A stretch of 32,867 nucleotides of DNA from Flavobacteriaceae bacterium (GTDB lineage Bacteria; Bacteroidota; Bacteroidia; Flavobacteriales; Flavobacteriaceae). Each line of letters begins with the position of its first letter. Position 1 is the stretch's first letter. The translations under genes were made by a program, and so were the position numbers. The notes beneath the pieces are model-generated. The model searched no databases. It was given only the letters and a program-made list of their open reading frames with translations, and was not told where the DNA came from. This document shows positions 15,899 to 24,788 of this stretch, one piece after another. Location of the stretch: the NCBI GenBank assembly GCA_017856235.1, contig JAFMFH010000014.1:1-32867 (forward strand), given 5' to 3'.

Positions 15899-17230
15899 AT
15901 GAGAAAAATATTAATAATTATATCGATACTATTTATTGTAAACCTTAACTCTCAGGATATACTCCCACTTAAAGAAAGAGCCGAGTTTATTAACAAGCTT
16001 CAGCAAGATAGATTTAATAACTTACTCCCAAAACTTATGGAAAAAACAGGAATTGATATGTGGGTATTAATTGCTAGAGAGTATAATGAAGATCCAATAA
16101 TTAAAACAATGCTACCTCCAACATGGCTTAATGCAAGAAGGACAACAATTATTGTTTTCTCCTTAGACTCAAAAACTAAAGAATTTGAATCAGTTGCAAT
16201 AGCTAGGTATGCTTTTGGTGATAATATTCCGTCAATATGGAATAAGGAAGACCAACCAAATCAATGGGAGGCTCTTAAAGATTATATTGTAAGTAAGAAC
16301 CCTGAAAAAGTTGGAATTAACACTTCTAGTTATGAATCTTTGGCAGATGGTTTAAGTAAATATCATTTTGATCAGTTATATAATGTGCTTCCTCAAAAAT
16401 TTCAAAGCAGAGTTGTTTCAGCTGAGGATCTTGCAATAGCTTGGATTGAGACCAGGACTGAATTAGAAATGACTGTGTTTTCTCAATTAGTAGAAATAAG
16501 TAGTGCAATTATCAGAGAAGCATTTTCAACCAAAGTTATAACACCTGGTATTACATCAACTGATGACGTTGTTTGGTGGATGAGAGAAAAAGTTATAGAA
16601 CTTGGTTTGGACACATGGTTTCATCCAACTGTTGATGTTCAAAGAAAAGATAATAGTGATTTGTATGCTTTTGATAATAAATCAAAATTTGATATCATTC
16701 AGCCTGGAGACTTACTTCATTGTGATTTTGGTATCTCTTATTTAACATTAAACACAGATACACAAGAATTAGCATATGTATTAAAACCGGGCGAGACAGC
16801 CCCACCTGATTTTCTTGTGGAAGCTATGAATCAAGGAAATAGAGTACAAGATATTTTTACAAGTAATTTTAAGTTTGGAGCTACCGGAAATGAAATTTTA
16901 AAAAAATCATTAGAGCAGGGAAGAGCAGAAGGATTAAGACCTTCAATATATACTCATCCACTAGGAACATATGGGCATTCAGCAGGAACAACTCTAGGAA
17001 TGTGGGACTCGCAAGGAGGAGTCCCTTTCTCAGGAGACCATCCTCTTCAATATAATACTGCTTATGCGATTGAATTAAACACCACAGTATATATTCAAGA
17101 ATGGGAAAAGGACATTAGGATAATGCTTGAAGTTCCAGGATTTTTTGGCGAGGATGGATTTAGATATATTAAAGGTAGACAAACCGAATTATTATTGGTT
17201 GGACCAAAGCAAGCAGGACTTTATGACTGA
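15899..17230 (+). CDS. Exported M24 family metallopeptidase (Xaa-Pro aminopeptidase-like)
   Basis: A 443-residue protein with a signal peptide (about 1-19, ending NLNSQ) and a pita-bread M24 domain. The five metal ligands can be placed: D276 (HCDFGIS), D287 (LNTDTQE), H360 (YGHSAG), E392 (AIELNTT) and E411 (IMLEVPG). Such enzymes cut the first residue from peptides with proline in second position, here probably in the periplasm. The N-terminal creatinase-like domain has the word GIDMWVLIAREYNEDP. The enzyme should help degrade imported or surface-bound peptides. The stop overlaps the next gene by 8 bases. Confidence 0.88.
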   Translation: MRKILIIISILFIVNLNSQDILPLKERAEFINKLQQDRFNNLLPKLMEKTGIDMWVLIAREYNEDPIIKTMLPPTWLNARRTTIIVFSLDSKTKEFESVAIARYAFGDNIPSIWNKEDQPNQWEALKDYIVSKNPEKVGINTSSYESLADGLSKYHFDQLYNVLPQKFQSRVVSAEDLAIAWIETRTELEMTVFSQLVEISSAIIREAFSTKVITPGITSTDDVVWWMREKVIELGLDTWFHPTVDVQRKDNSDLYAFDNKSKFDIIQPGDLLHCDFGISYLTLNTDTQELAYVLKPGETAPPDFLVEAMNQGNRVQDIFTSNFKFGATGNEILKKSLEQGRAEGLRPSIYTHPLGTYGHSAGTTLGMWDSQGGVPFSGDHPLQYNTAYAIELNTTVYIQEWEKDIRIMLEVPGFFGEDGFRYIKGRQTELLLVGPKQAGLYD

Positions 17231-17786
17231 AAAAGAAAAAATGTTATCGGGTCAAACTTATTATGCAAGAGACCCAGAGCTTATTATACTTCATAAAGAT
17301 TGTAGAAAATCACTTAAGAAGTTAAACTCAATTACATCAGATAATGTTAAAAATAGATTTAGTATTCTTGAGAATCTCTTAGGAAAAATTGATGATGGAG
17401 TTTGGATAGAATCTCCATTTTATTGTGACTATGGTACTAATATTTCAATTGGTGAAAACACTTTTATTAATTTTAATTGTGTTTTTATTGATAATAATAA
17501 AATAGAAATTGGCTCAAATGTTTTAATAGGCCCTGGAGTCCACTTTTATACACCATCTCATCCTCTTAAACATGATGAAAGAATAAAATCTAATGGAGAA
17601 TACGTAACTACTTCTCTTCCTATAAAGGTTGGAAATAACGTATGGATTGGAGGTAATTCAACAATATGTCAAGGCGTAACAATAGGTAATAATAGCACAA
17701 TTGGTGCAGGTAGTCTAGTTTTAAAAGATATCCCTGATGACGTCTTAGCATATGGAAGTCCATGTAAGGTTATTAAAAAGTTGTAA
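17223..17786 (+). CDS. Sugar O-acetyltransferase, maltose acetyltransferase-like
   Basis: A 187-residue hexapeptide-repeat acetyltransferase. The N-terminus (MTEKEKMLSGQTYYARDPEL) is the mac domain typical of maltose/galactoside O-acetyltransferases. The left-handed beta helix follows, with CDYGTNISIGENTFINFN, the catalytic histidine H113 in YTPSHPLKHDER, and the late word NVWIGGNSTICQGVTIGNNSTIGAGSLV (in pieces along about 145-175). It should move acetyl from acetyl-CoA to a sugar hydroxyl in the cytoplasm. The frame is open further back to 17127, but only the ATG at 17223 gives the family's N-terminus and avoids a 104-base overlap; it overlaps the M24 gene by 8 bases. Confidence 0.9.
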   Translation: MTEKEKMLSGQTYYARDPELIILHKDCRKSLKKLNSITSDNVKNRFSILENLLGKIDDGVWIESPFYCDYGTNISIGENTFINFNCVFIDNNKIEIGSNVLIGPGVHFYTPSHPLKHDERIKSNGEYVTTSLPIKVGNNVWIGGNSTICQGVTIGNNSTIGAGSLVLKDIPDDVLAYGSPCKVIKKL

Positions 17787-17810
17787 TTTTACAATCTATA
17801 TTAGTATAGC

Positions 17811-18845
17811 ATGCAACTGTACAATAAACTTAGCGCTGAAGAGCGTGCCAGAATCATTGATGAAAATTCTCAAGAGAGAATTACCTTATCTTTTTATAAA
17901 TATTTTAAACTAGGCAATCCAAATCTATTTAGAGATCATCTCTTTGTAACATGGTCTAAGCTAGACATCTTAGGTAGAATATATGTTGCAAACGAAGGAG
18001 TTAATGCTCAACTTTCTGTGCCTAAAGAAAATATAAATGAGTTTAAGAAAACACTAAAGAATATTATCCCTCTAAATAATATAAGATTAAATTTTGCAAT
18101 TGAACACTATAGTAAATCTTTTCTAAAACTTACTATCAAAATCAGAAAAAAAATAGTTGCGGATGGTTTGGATGATAAAACTTTTGATGTTACTAATATT
18201 GGAAAACATTTAGATGCAGAAAACTTCAATAAAATGCTTGAAGATAAAAATACGGTATGTATAGATATGAGAAATCACTATGAAAGTGAAATAGGTTTTT
18301 TCAAAGGAGCTATTAAGCCTAATGTTGATTCATTTCGTGAGTCACTTAAGATGATTGATAATGAACTTAAAAAAAATGGATATGAAAAAAATTATTTAAT
18401 GTATTGTACCGGTGGAATTAGGTGTGAGAAAGCAAGCGCATACCTAAAATATAAAGGTTTAAAAAATGTCTATCAACTTGAGGGGGGTATTATTGAATAT
18501 ACAAGACAGGTAAAAGAAAAAAAATTAAATAATAATTTTCTTGGTAAGAACTTTGTTTTTGATGAAAGAAGAAGTGAGAGAATTTCAGACGATATTGTAT
18601 CTAATTGTCACCAATGTGGAGAACCATGTGACATACATGTTAATTGTTATAATGAAGCATGTCATTTACTATTTATTCAATGTGAAAAATGTAGTCAAAG
18701 AATGAGTAATTGTTGTTCATATGATTGTAAAAAAATAATTGAGTTATCATACGAAGAGCAAAAAAAATTAAGGAAAGGAAAACATAATAGTAATAAAATT
18801 TTTAAGAAGGGTAGGTCTGACAAATTAAAGTATAAGCTAAGTTAA
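17811..18845 (+). CDS. trhO: tRNA uridine(34) hydroxylase TrhO, rhodanese domain
   Basis: A 344-residue member of the YceA/TrhO family (UPF0176), which makes 5-hydroxyuridine at the wobble position of tRNAs with oxygen. The N-terminal domain has GRIYVANEGVNAQLS. The rhodanese domain has the catalytic loop with C199 (YCTGGIRCEKAS) after the word CIDMRNHYESEIG. The C-terminus is the long form, with many cysteines (CHQCGEPCDIHVNC, CEKCSQRMSNCCSYDC) that probably bind a metal. It lies 24 bases after the acetyltransferase gene and directly before the PBP1A gene (1-base gap). Confidence 0.92.
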   Translation: MQLYNKLSAEERARIIDENSQERITLSFYKYFKLGNPNLFRDHLFVTWSKLDILGRIYVANEGVNAQLSVPKENINEFKKTLKNIIPLNNIRLNFAIEHYSKSFLKLTIKIRKKIVADGLDDKTFDVTNIGKHLDAENFNKMLEDKNTVCIDMRNHYESEIGFFKGAIKPNVDSFRESLKMIDNELKKNGYEKNYLMYCTGGIRCEKASAYLKYKGLKNVYQLEGGIIEYTRQVKEKKLNNNFLGKNFVFDERRSERISDDIVSNCHQCGEPCDIHVNCYNEACHLLFIQCEKCSQRMSNCCSYDCKKIIELSYEEQKKLRKGKHNSNKIFKKGRSDKLKYKLS

Positions 18846-18846
18846 T

Positions 18847-21132
18847 ATGAGAAAAAAACTCACAATTAGATTAATGTGGCTTGCTGTAATAACGGGAACC
18901 ATTTCGTTCTTTGGATTATTCATTCTAGCTGGGTATGGTGTGTTTGGAGATATGCCAGAATTTGAACAACTTGAAAATCCAAATACAAACTTAGCTACTC
19001 AGATTATATCATCAGATGGAGAAATATTAGGAAAGTTTTATTTTAATGATAATAGAACACCAATTACATATAAAGAACTTCCAAAAAACTTAGTTGATGC
19101 ACTTATTGCAACTGAAGATGAAAGGTTTTATGATCATCCAGGAATAGATGTGAGATCTACATTAAGAGCAATAGCTTTTTTAAACACAAGAGGTGGGGCA
19201 AGCACAATATCCCAACAATTAGCAAGACAACTTTTTGTTGGAGTTAGATCAAGAAATATTGTCCAAGCAGTTCTTCAAAAGGCAAAAGAATGGGTATTAG
19301 CAATTCAAATAGAAAAAAGGTATACCAAAAATGAAATAATTGCAATGTATTTGAATATATATGATTTTAATAATACAGCAGATGGTGTTAGGTCTGCATC
19401 AAAAATCTATTTCAACAAAACTCCAGACAGCTTACTTATTGAAGATGCCGCTATGTTAATTGGAATGCTGAAGAATTCATCCCTATATAATCCTCTTAGA
19501 AGACCAGAACTAGTAATTGAAAGAAGAAATGTTGTTTTCCAGCAAATGGAGAGGAATAAAATGATAACAAAAAAAGAACGCGATTCTTTGTCTAACCTAC
19601 CCCTTAATATTGATTATACTCCTGAATCTCATAGGGAAGGATTAGCCACATATTTTAGGGCTTACCTACAAGAGTTTATGAATAACTGGTTAAGAGAAAA
19701 TCCCAAAGAAGATGGATCTAGATACAATTTGTATAGAGATGGACTAAGAATTTATACAACTATTGATTCTAGACTTCAATCAATTGCAGAGCAATCTGTA
19801 AATGACCATATGAAAAATCTTCAATCGGAATTCTTTTATCAAAATAAAGTAAGTGAAGAAAACCCAACACCCCCATTTAGAGACTTAAGAGAAGGGCAAG
19901 TAGATACATTATTAAAGCTTTCTGCTATGCGATCAGAGAGATGGAGAAAAATGAAACTAAGTGGAAAAGATGAGGGTGAAATTTGGGAAACATTTCAAGT
20001 TGAGACCCCAATGAAAGTCTTTTCATGGGATGGAGAGGTAGATACAATAATGAAGCCTATTGATTCTATACGATATTATAAATCCTATTTAAGAGCTTCT
20101 ATGATGTCTATGGAGCCACAAACAGGTCATGTTAAGGCATGGGTTGGAGGATTTAATTATAAACATTTTCAGTATGATCAGGTAAAACAAGGAAGAAGGC
20201 AGATTGGTTCTACGTTTAAACCTTTTTTATATGCAACTGCAATTGATCAATTAAAACTTTCTCCATGTTATACTGTTCCAGATGCACTTTACTGCATAGA
20301 GCCCATGAAACATGGAAATATGGATGCATGGTGTCCAAAAAATTCAAGTGACAAATATGGTCAGACAAGAAATTTAAAAAATGCCTTAGCAAACTCAATA
20401 AATACAATCAGTGCAAGATTAATGGATCAAGTTGGACCTAAACCAGTTGTGACTCTAATGAAGAAAATGGGGATAAAATCTTATCTACCTGAGGTTCCGT
20501 CAATAGCTTTAGGAACACCAGATATAAGTTTATATGAAATGGTAGGAGCCTATAGTACATTTGTAAATAAGGGTATATATATAGAGCCAATTTTTATAAC
20601 AAGAATTGAAGATAAAAATGGAATTCCTCTTTATGAGGTCATTCCTCAAACTACAGATGTGTTAAGTGAGGAGGCAGCATACGTTACTCTTAATCTAATG
20701 GAGGGAGTAACAAAATATGGTTCAGGAGGAAGATTAAGACATTCAGGCCTTGAGGAAACAAATTACATATATAAAAACTTAATAACTGGATATCCTTATG
20801 CTTTTGAAAATTCAATTGCTGGGAAAACAGGAACAACTCAAAATCAAAGCGATGGATGGTTTATGGGTATGGTTCCTAATCTTGTAACTGGAGTTTGGGT
20901 TGGTGGAGAAGATAGATCTGTTCATTTTGAGGATATTGCTTTTGGTCAAGGGGCTACAATGGCTTTACCAATTTGGGCTCAGTATATGAAAAAAGCATAT
21001 TTAAACCCTGATTTAGGAGTCTCTGCAGAAGACTTCCCAGTTCCTGAAATTGTAAACATTCCATTAGATTGTGAAAATTTAAACATTGAAAGCTCAAAAA
21101 AGAAAAAAGATCTTGAAGAGCTAGGGTTTTAA
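18847..21132 (+). CDS. Bifunctional penicillin-binding protein 1A (class A PBP)
   Basis: A 761-residue class A penicillin-binding protein. It polymerises glycan strands from lipid II and crosslinks their peptides in the periplasm. One N-terminal membrane helix lies at about 9-32. The GT51 domain has the catalytic Glu E90 (ATEDERFYDHPGID) and the signature GGASTISQQLARQLF. The transpeptidase domain has S455-TF-K458 (active-site serine), S517-I-N519 and K660-T-G662. It starts right after trhO, and the stop shares a TTAA with the convergent GNAT gene. No truncation was seen. mrcA/ponA is the usual name, but class A paralogues cannot be told apart here. Confidence 0.96.
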   Translation: MRKKLTIRLMWLAVITGTISFFGLFILAGYGVFGDMPEFEQLENPNTNLATQIISSDGEILGKFYFNDNRTPITYKELPKNLVDALIATEDERFYDHPGIDVRSTLRAIAFLNTRGGASTISQQLARQLFVGVRSRNIVQAVLQKAKEWVLAIQIEKRYTKNEIIAMYLNIYDFNNTADGVRSASKIYFNKTPDSLLIEDAAMLIGMLKNSSLYNPLRRPELVIERRNVVFQQMERNKMITKKERDSLSNLPLNIDYTPESHREGLATYFRAYLQEFMNNWLRENPKEDGSRYNLYRDGLRIYTTIDSRLQSIAEQSVNDHMKNLQSEFFYQNKVSEENPTPPFRDLREGQVDTLLKLSAMRSERWRKMKLSGKDEGEIWETFQVETPMKVFSWDGEVDTIMKPIDSIRYYKSYLRASMMSMEPQTGHVKAWVGGFNYKHFQYDQVKQGRRQIGSTFKPFLYATAIDQLKLSPCYTVPDALYCIEPMKHGNMDAWCPKNSSDKYGQTRNLKNALANSINTISARLMDQVGPKPVVTLMKKMGIKSYLPEVPSIALGTPDISLYEMVGAYSTFVNKGIYIEPIFITRIEDKNGIPLYEVIPQTTDVLSEEAAYVTLNLMEGVTKYGSGGRLRHSGLEETNYIYKNLITGYPYAFENSIAGKTGTTQNQSDGWFMGMVPNLVTGVWVGGEDRSVHFEDIAFGQGATMALPIWAQYMKKAYLNPDLGVSAEDFPVPEIVNIPLDCENLNIESSKKKKDLEELGF

Positions 21133-21638
21133 TCTACAAGTTTTTCATAACAGTGAAAAGGAAATTCACTTTGCTTTGGAAAATAAACATCATCTAATCT
21201 CCTATAACCTCTTGATTTGTAAAACTTATTATTTCTTGAATTTTGACTAAATGTATCTAATCTTATAGATATATAGTTATTAGATTTTGCAAAACTTTCA
21301 GCAAAATCCATCATTTTTCTTCCTATTCCTTTATTTTGAAAAATAGGGTGAACTGCTAGCCTGTGAACGTATAAATTATACCCATCTTGTGTAATCCAAT
21401 TAACACTCTCATAAACATCATCTTTAAATGATGAAAACATAATACATCCAACTATTTCTTGATTAATTTTTGATACATACAATGATTTATTTTTAATATC
21501 TTCTTTAAATATCTCTCTACTAGGATATTTATCATTCCATTGGAAAATTTTATTCTCAATCATTTTTTTAGCACAAGCCTCAGCGATTTCTTTAACTCTA
21601 TCTAAGTCATTATGAGTTGCCAATTTAATTTTAACCAT
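21129..21638 (-). CDS. GNAT family N-acetyltransferase
   Basis: A 169-residue acetyltransferase of the GNAT superfamily. The acetyl-CoA binding loop is Q101-NKGIG-106, preceded by the strand VHRLAVHPIF and followed by RKMMDFAES. The N-terminal words IKLATHNDLDRVKEIAEAC and IFQWNDKYPS are like those of a flavobacterial group of small GNATs of unknown substrate. No signal peptide is present. The 3' end overlaps the PBP1A stop by 4 bases. The substrate cannot be inferred. Confidence 0.88.
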   Translation of the reverse strand: MVKIKLATHNDLDRVKEIAEACAKKMIENKIFQWNDKYPSREIFKEDIKNKSLYVSKINQEIVGCIMFSSFKDDVYESVNWITQDGYNLYVHRLAVHPIFQNKGIGRKMMDFAESFAKSNNYISIRLDTFSQNSRNNKFYKSRGYRRLDDVYFPKQSEFPFHCYEKLVD

Positions 21639-21679
21639 AAACGATTTTAAAATATTAAATTAGAGTAAAATTAACTCAA

Positions 21680-22576
21680 TTGGATAAAAAACTTATACTT
21701 TCATTTTTATCACTTTTATTATACTTATTACCCAATGAAGCTATTTCACAAAAGCAGATAAATTTGGATGTTGATAATGATCTTTACTTTGATAGAGATT
21801 TTTATTATTCTAGCGGAATCTTTCTAACACTTATTTCTCCAAATTCAAAAAATGAAAAAATATCATTAAATCAATTAAAAATTGGACAATTAATTTACAC
21901 GCCTTCAATGAGATATGAGTCCGATCCAAGTAAATATGACTATCCTTATAGCGGGTATTTATATCTTGAATATCAAAAAAAAATAAAAACTTCTAGTTCC
22001 TCGAGCTATTCCTTAGGAGGCCAATTAGGTATAACAGGAGATGCTTCATTAGCAAGAGGTATGCAGAATTTATATCATGATTTAGTTTTAAATCTACCTG
22101 ATCTTAAATGGGAATCTCAGATGCCACAGGAAGTCCAGCTTAATTTATTAGCAAGTTATTTTAAAGGATTTAATATCAAAGACAATATTAGCTTTACATC
22201 TGAGTTATATTCTAGACTAGGAACATACCAAATAATGTCAGGTCTAGAATTAGGATTATTTATTGGAGAAATACCCTGGTTTGGATTCTCTGACAATTTT
22301 ATAATTAAGAGTGATTCAAAGTTTTCTTTTTTTATAGGCACAAAGTTGGAATACTTTCTGCATGATTTTAAACTCGAAGGAAGCTTACTTAATAATAAGG
22401 CAAATTTGATGATGGAATCAAAAAATTTAAGGAATGTGTTTTTAGTTGGGTTCAAAAAAAATTTTAAAGATTTACAGGTTCTTACTTCCTACAATTCAAT
22501 GTCAAAAGACACTAATAATCAAAGAACTAAAAGACACCCTTTTCTAAAAATTAGCCTGACTTACAATCTCAACTAA
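21680..22576 (+). CDS. LpxR-family (DUF2219) outer-membrane protein, putative lipid A deacylase
   Basis: A 298-residue protein with a signal peptide (about 1-24, ending AISQ) and an alternating beta-barrel pattern ending in an aromatic-poor strand (ISLTYNLN). The N-terminal word DVDNDLYFDRDFYYSSG, the pair QLIYTPSMRY and PYSGYLYLEY, and GQLGITGDASLARGMQNLYHD follow the LpxR pattern. LpxR removes the 3'-acyloxyacyl chains of lipid A at the outer membrane. Likely catalytic equivalents are N33-D34, a Ser at 44/45 and H133; the partner acidic residue is not clear. The only possible start is a TTG, since a stop lies in frame 24 bases before it. Activity is unproven, and a structural barrel without enzyme function is possible. 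Confidence 0.75.
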   Translation: MDKKLILSFLSLLLYLLPNEAISQKQINLDVDNDLYFDRDFYYSSGIFLTLISPNSKNEKISLNQLKIGQLIYTPSMRYESDPSKYDYPYSGYLYLEYQKKIKTSSSSSYSLGGQLGITGDASLARGMQNLYHDLVLNLPDLKWESQMPQEVQLNLLASYFKGFNIKDNISFTSELYSRLGTYQIMSGLELGLFIGEIPWFGFSDNFIIKSDSKFSFFIGTKLEYFLHDFKLEGSLLNNKANLMMESKNLRNVFLVGFKKNFKDLQVLTSYNSMSKDTNNQRTKRHPFLKISLTYNLN

Positions 22577-22638
22577 TTTTAACTTTTCTTTAAAAAAACA
22601 TCTTGAACAATAATGTTATTTTTAAGTGTTGGTTACAT

Positions 22639-22717
22639 AACGCTCCTAGGTTTTTTTATTTTTTTAGCTAGGTTAATTTTGAATTTTTGTTAATTGGTTT
22701 TCTTAGGAGCGTTTTTT
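22639..22717 (+). terminator. Long-loop inverted repeat with U tract, likely terminator
   Basis: AACGCTCCTA (22639-22648) and its exact complement TAGGAGCGTT (22704-22713) enclose 55 bases and are followed by a T run, in the 141-base gap between two convergent genes. An alternative smaller hairpin can form between CCTAG (22645-22649) and CTAGG (22668-22672). The simplest reading is a terminator for the LpxR-family gene. The unusual loop, full of T runs, also allows a small structured RNA. Confidence 0.55.
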
Positions 22718-23584
22718 CTACTCTACTTCTAATTTATACATATATGGATTTCCAAGTCCTTCATCTTCAGAAGTTACCCAAAACAACTTTTCACTGATAA
22801 TTTTTACAGCTTCAATTTGAGCTCTTTCAATTGGAATAATATATTTTTTAAAAGAGTTATTTAGTGGATTACTGATATCAAAATCTTCAAACAGAATTAA
22901 ATATTGTTTACCTCTAGGTGAGTAACTTACCAAAGCAAGTATTCCAGTATCACTGTCATAGTCCCCACCAGTTATTAATGAATTGACATTAAAATTAGCA
23001 ACACTAGATAGACCTTGTTTTTCTTTTAGTGTATCATCAATTAAATAAAGATCAGTATTTAAAGAATCTCTATCTTTTGAAAAAAGAGCAATTTTATCTT
23101 CTATTATTAGTAGTGCTTCTGCATCATATTTATGTTTTGAAGAAGGGAAAAAAGACTCTTGATCAGAATAAAAAATATCAATTTTACCATTAATACTAAA
23201 ATCAGCTATTTTTACTTTTATAATATTTAAATTATCTCTAGTTCCAAAATTATTTCCTGTGTCAGCAATGTAAATATAATTTTCATCTGCAGAAATATCT
23301 TCCCAGTCATTATTATAAATTTCCCAAGAAGATTCTTTTTCCAGTTTTATAGAATTTATTATCTCACCACTTAGATTAAAAAAATATAAACTTGGCTCTC
23401 CTCCAGAATCATTATGAGTTACAAAGACGTTATTTAAAATTTCTAATCCAGACGTTTCATTTATAATTTTTGGTAAAACAACTATCTCGACAATTTCAGC
23501 AGAATCAAAATTTTGATCTTCTGGTGGAATATCTGAACAACTATTATATATTATTAGGAATGTTAAAAAGAAATAATTTTTCAA
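22718..23584 (-). CDS. Putative beta-propeller lipoprotein of unknown function
   Basis: A 288-residue protein with a short lipoprotein signal ending before C16 (YNSC). The body has repeated beta-strand words of a propeller: ETSGLEILNN, THNDSGGEPSLYFF, the striking NDWEDISADENYIYIADTGNN, then YDAEALLIIEDKIALFSK and ITGGDYDSDTGILALVSY. Proteins with these words (NxDWEDI, YIxDxGNN) are common in flavobacteria and unnamed; some resemble SMP-30 or phytase-like esterases. I do not assign a function. The start is a TTG, because a stop (that of the preceding gene) lies two codons upstream. Last gene of a four-gene minus-strand operon with gaps of 1-28 bases. Confidence 0.72.
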   Translation of the reverse strand: MKNYFFLTFLIIYNSCSDIPPEDQNFDSAEIVEIVVLPKIINETSGLEILNNVFVTHNDSGGEPSLYFFNLSGEIINSIKLEKESSWEIYNNDWEDISADENYIYIADTGNNFGTRDNLNIIKVKIADFSINGKIDIFYSDQESFFPSSKHKYDAEALLIIEDKIALFSKDRDSLNTDLYLIDDTLKEKQGLSSVANFNVNSLITGGDYDSDTGILALVSYSPRGKQYLILFEDFDISNPLNNSFKKYIIPIERAQIEAVKIISEKLFWVTSEDEGLGNPYMYKLEVE

Positions 23585-23587
23585 ACT

Positions 23588-24787
23588 TTAAATGTTTTTG
23601 GAACTTAATTTTATTGTCTTTAATTGATTATTTTCATTTTCAAAAACAGTCCAAACAATAAATATTTCGTCATTAAGTATTTCTAATTGTGGCACTCCCG
23701 TATTACGACCACTATCAATTTTAGAAATTGTAATTGGCTCTGAAACTTTTCCATCAACAGAAACTTTTTTTAATCTTAAGTATGTATCAAAACCATCATC
23801 CTCCATATAACTAACAAGTACTTCCTTGTCATTTAAGTAAGCAACATCTACCCTACCAATAGCATTATGATCATTGATTTGTATTGGAGTACCAAAAGAA
23901 GACCCATAAGATTCAGAAAAAGAAAGATTAACTCTTGGTTTCCCCTCAAAAACAGTAAACCAACTTACAGCAATATTATTAGATTTAGACACAACTTTAG
24001 GGCCATTTACTGGGCATCCATATATTACCCATCCATCATTATGAACTGGAGCGGGAGTCTCCCAGGTATCATCTATATTTCTGGTTAAATATATATCTCG
24101 AACTTCTTTCTCACTTCTATCTCTGTATACAACTATCGGTCCTTTATCAGTATTTGTTATTGATGTCTGACAACAATCACAAACCGATGCATCTAATTCA
24201 ACCTCATTAATAATATCCCCACCATTTGTGATTTCAGCAAATCGAATAGTCATTGGTTTATGATTCCCTTTCGTGTCTTTATCTACTGTATTTCTTCCAT
24301 CTAACCAGGTAACAAAAAACCCGTCATTATCTTTTGCAACTATACTAACAAATCCATGTTCTGCTTTAAATCCATCAGTGTTTAATATAAAATCTTCTTT
24401 TATTTTTTCTCCTGATAACTTTTGTAAGCTTAAAAAAACATCATAAGTATATATACCAGAAGCAGATTTTTTGAGGTAGCTTGTTAGAACATGATTTCCA
24501 CTAATAGCATGAGTTGGAAAATCAGCCCAATTTACAAACCAATCAGAACCCATTGCTATTTTTTGGTGATTAGTCCATTCTTTATCTTTGTACTGTCTGA
24601 AATTTAACTCAGCATTCATGTCTTCATCAGAAGAAATCCATGTCAATGACAATAAGCCATTATTTGATACTAAACTAGGCTGCGCATTACTGTTATCATA
24701 TAATAAAGATATCTCTTCAATAAGAATATCATTAGATGTGCAAGACAAAATACTCAATAAAGAAAAAATTAAAATAGACTTTTTCAT
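23588..24787 (-). CDS. Sialidase-like propeller lipoprotein with CDCC motif
   Basis: A 399-residue lipoprotein (signal peptide ending before C16, SILSC). The body has sialidase/BNR-type propeller repeats, for example NIDDTWETP, RVNLSFSESYGSSFGTP and VFLSLQKLSG. In the middle stands a Cys cluster, C203-D-C205-C206 in ASVCDCCQTSI, followed by GPIVVYRDRSEKEVRDI and, later, C258 in DGWVIYGCPVNGP. I recall the same words (VCDCCQT, YRDRS-E-RDI, GCPVNGP) in proteins annotated as sialidases in marine bacteria, though nothing shows real sialidase activity. The four cysteines look suited to bind a metal or form disulfides. It is encoded 1 base after a TlpA-type thioredoxin, which supports a redox or metal role. 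Confidence 0.75.
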   Translation of the reverse strand: MKKSILIFSLLSILSCTSNDILIEEISLLYDNSNAQPSLVSNNGLLSLTWISSDEDMNAELNFRQYKDKEWTNHQKIAMGSDWFVNWADFPTHAISGNHVLTSYLKKSASGIYTYDVFLSLQKLSGEKIKEDFILNTDGFKAEHGFVSIVAKDNDGFFVTWLDGRNTVDKDTKGNHKPMTIRFAEITNGGDIINEVELDASVCDCCQTSITNTDKGPIVVYRDRSEKEVRDIYLTRNIDDTWETPAPVHNDGWVIYGCPVNGPKVVSKSNNIAVSWFTVFEGKPRVNLSFSESYGSSFGTPIQINDHNAIGRVDVAYLNDKEVLVSYMEDDGFDTYLRLKKVSVDGKVSEPITISKIDSGRNTGVPQLEILNDEIFIVWTVFENENNQLKTIKLSSKNI

Positions 24788-24788
24788 A

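Noticed and set aside
17127-17222. Upstream start for the acetyltransferase gene
   Set aside because: The extra 32 residues lie wholly inside the M24 coding region and precede the standard MTEKEKMLSG beginning.
23867-24088. Plus-strand reading frame within the CDCC gene
   Set aside because: It is a shadow of the minus-strand gene with no domain, start context or family resemblance; the same holds for 24588-24803 and 12655-12867.
23588-24787. True exo-alpha-sialidase
   Set aside because: Only propeller repeats are seen; the arginine triad and catalytic residues of sialidases were not recognised, and the CDCC motif points elsewhere.
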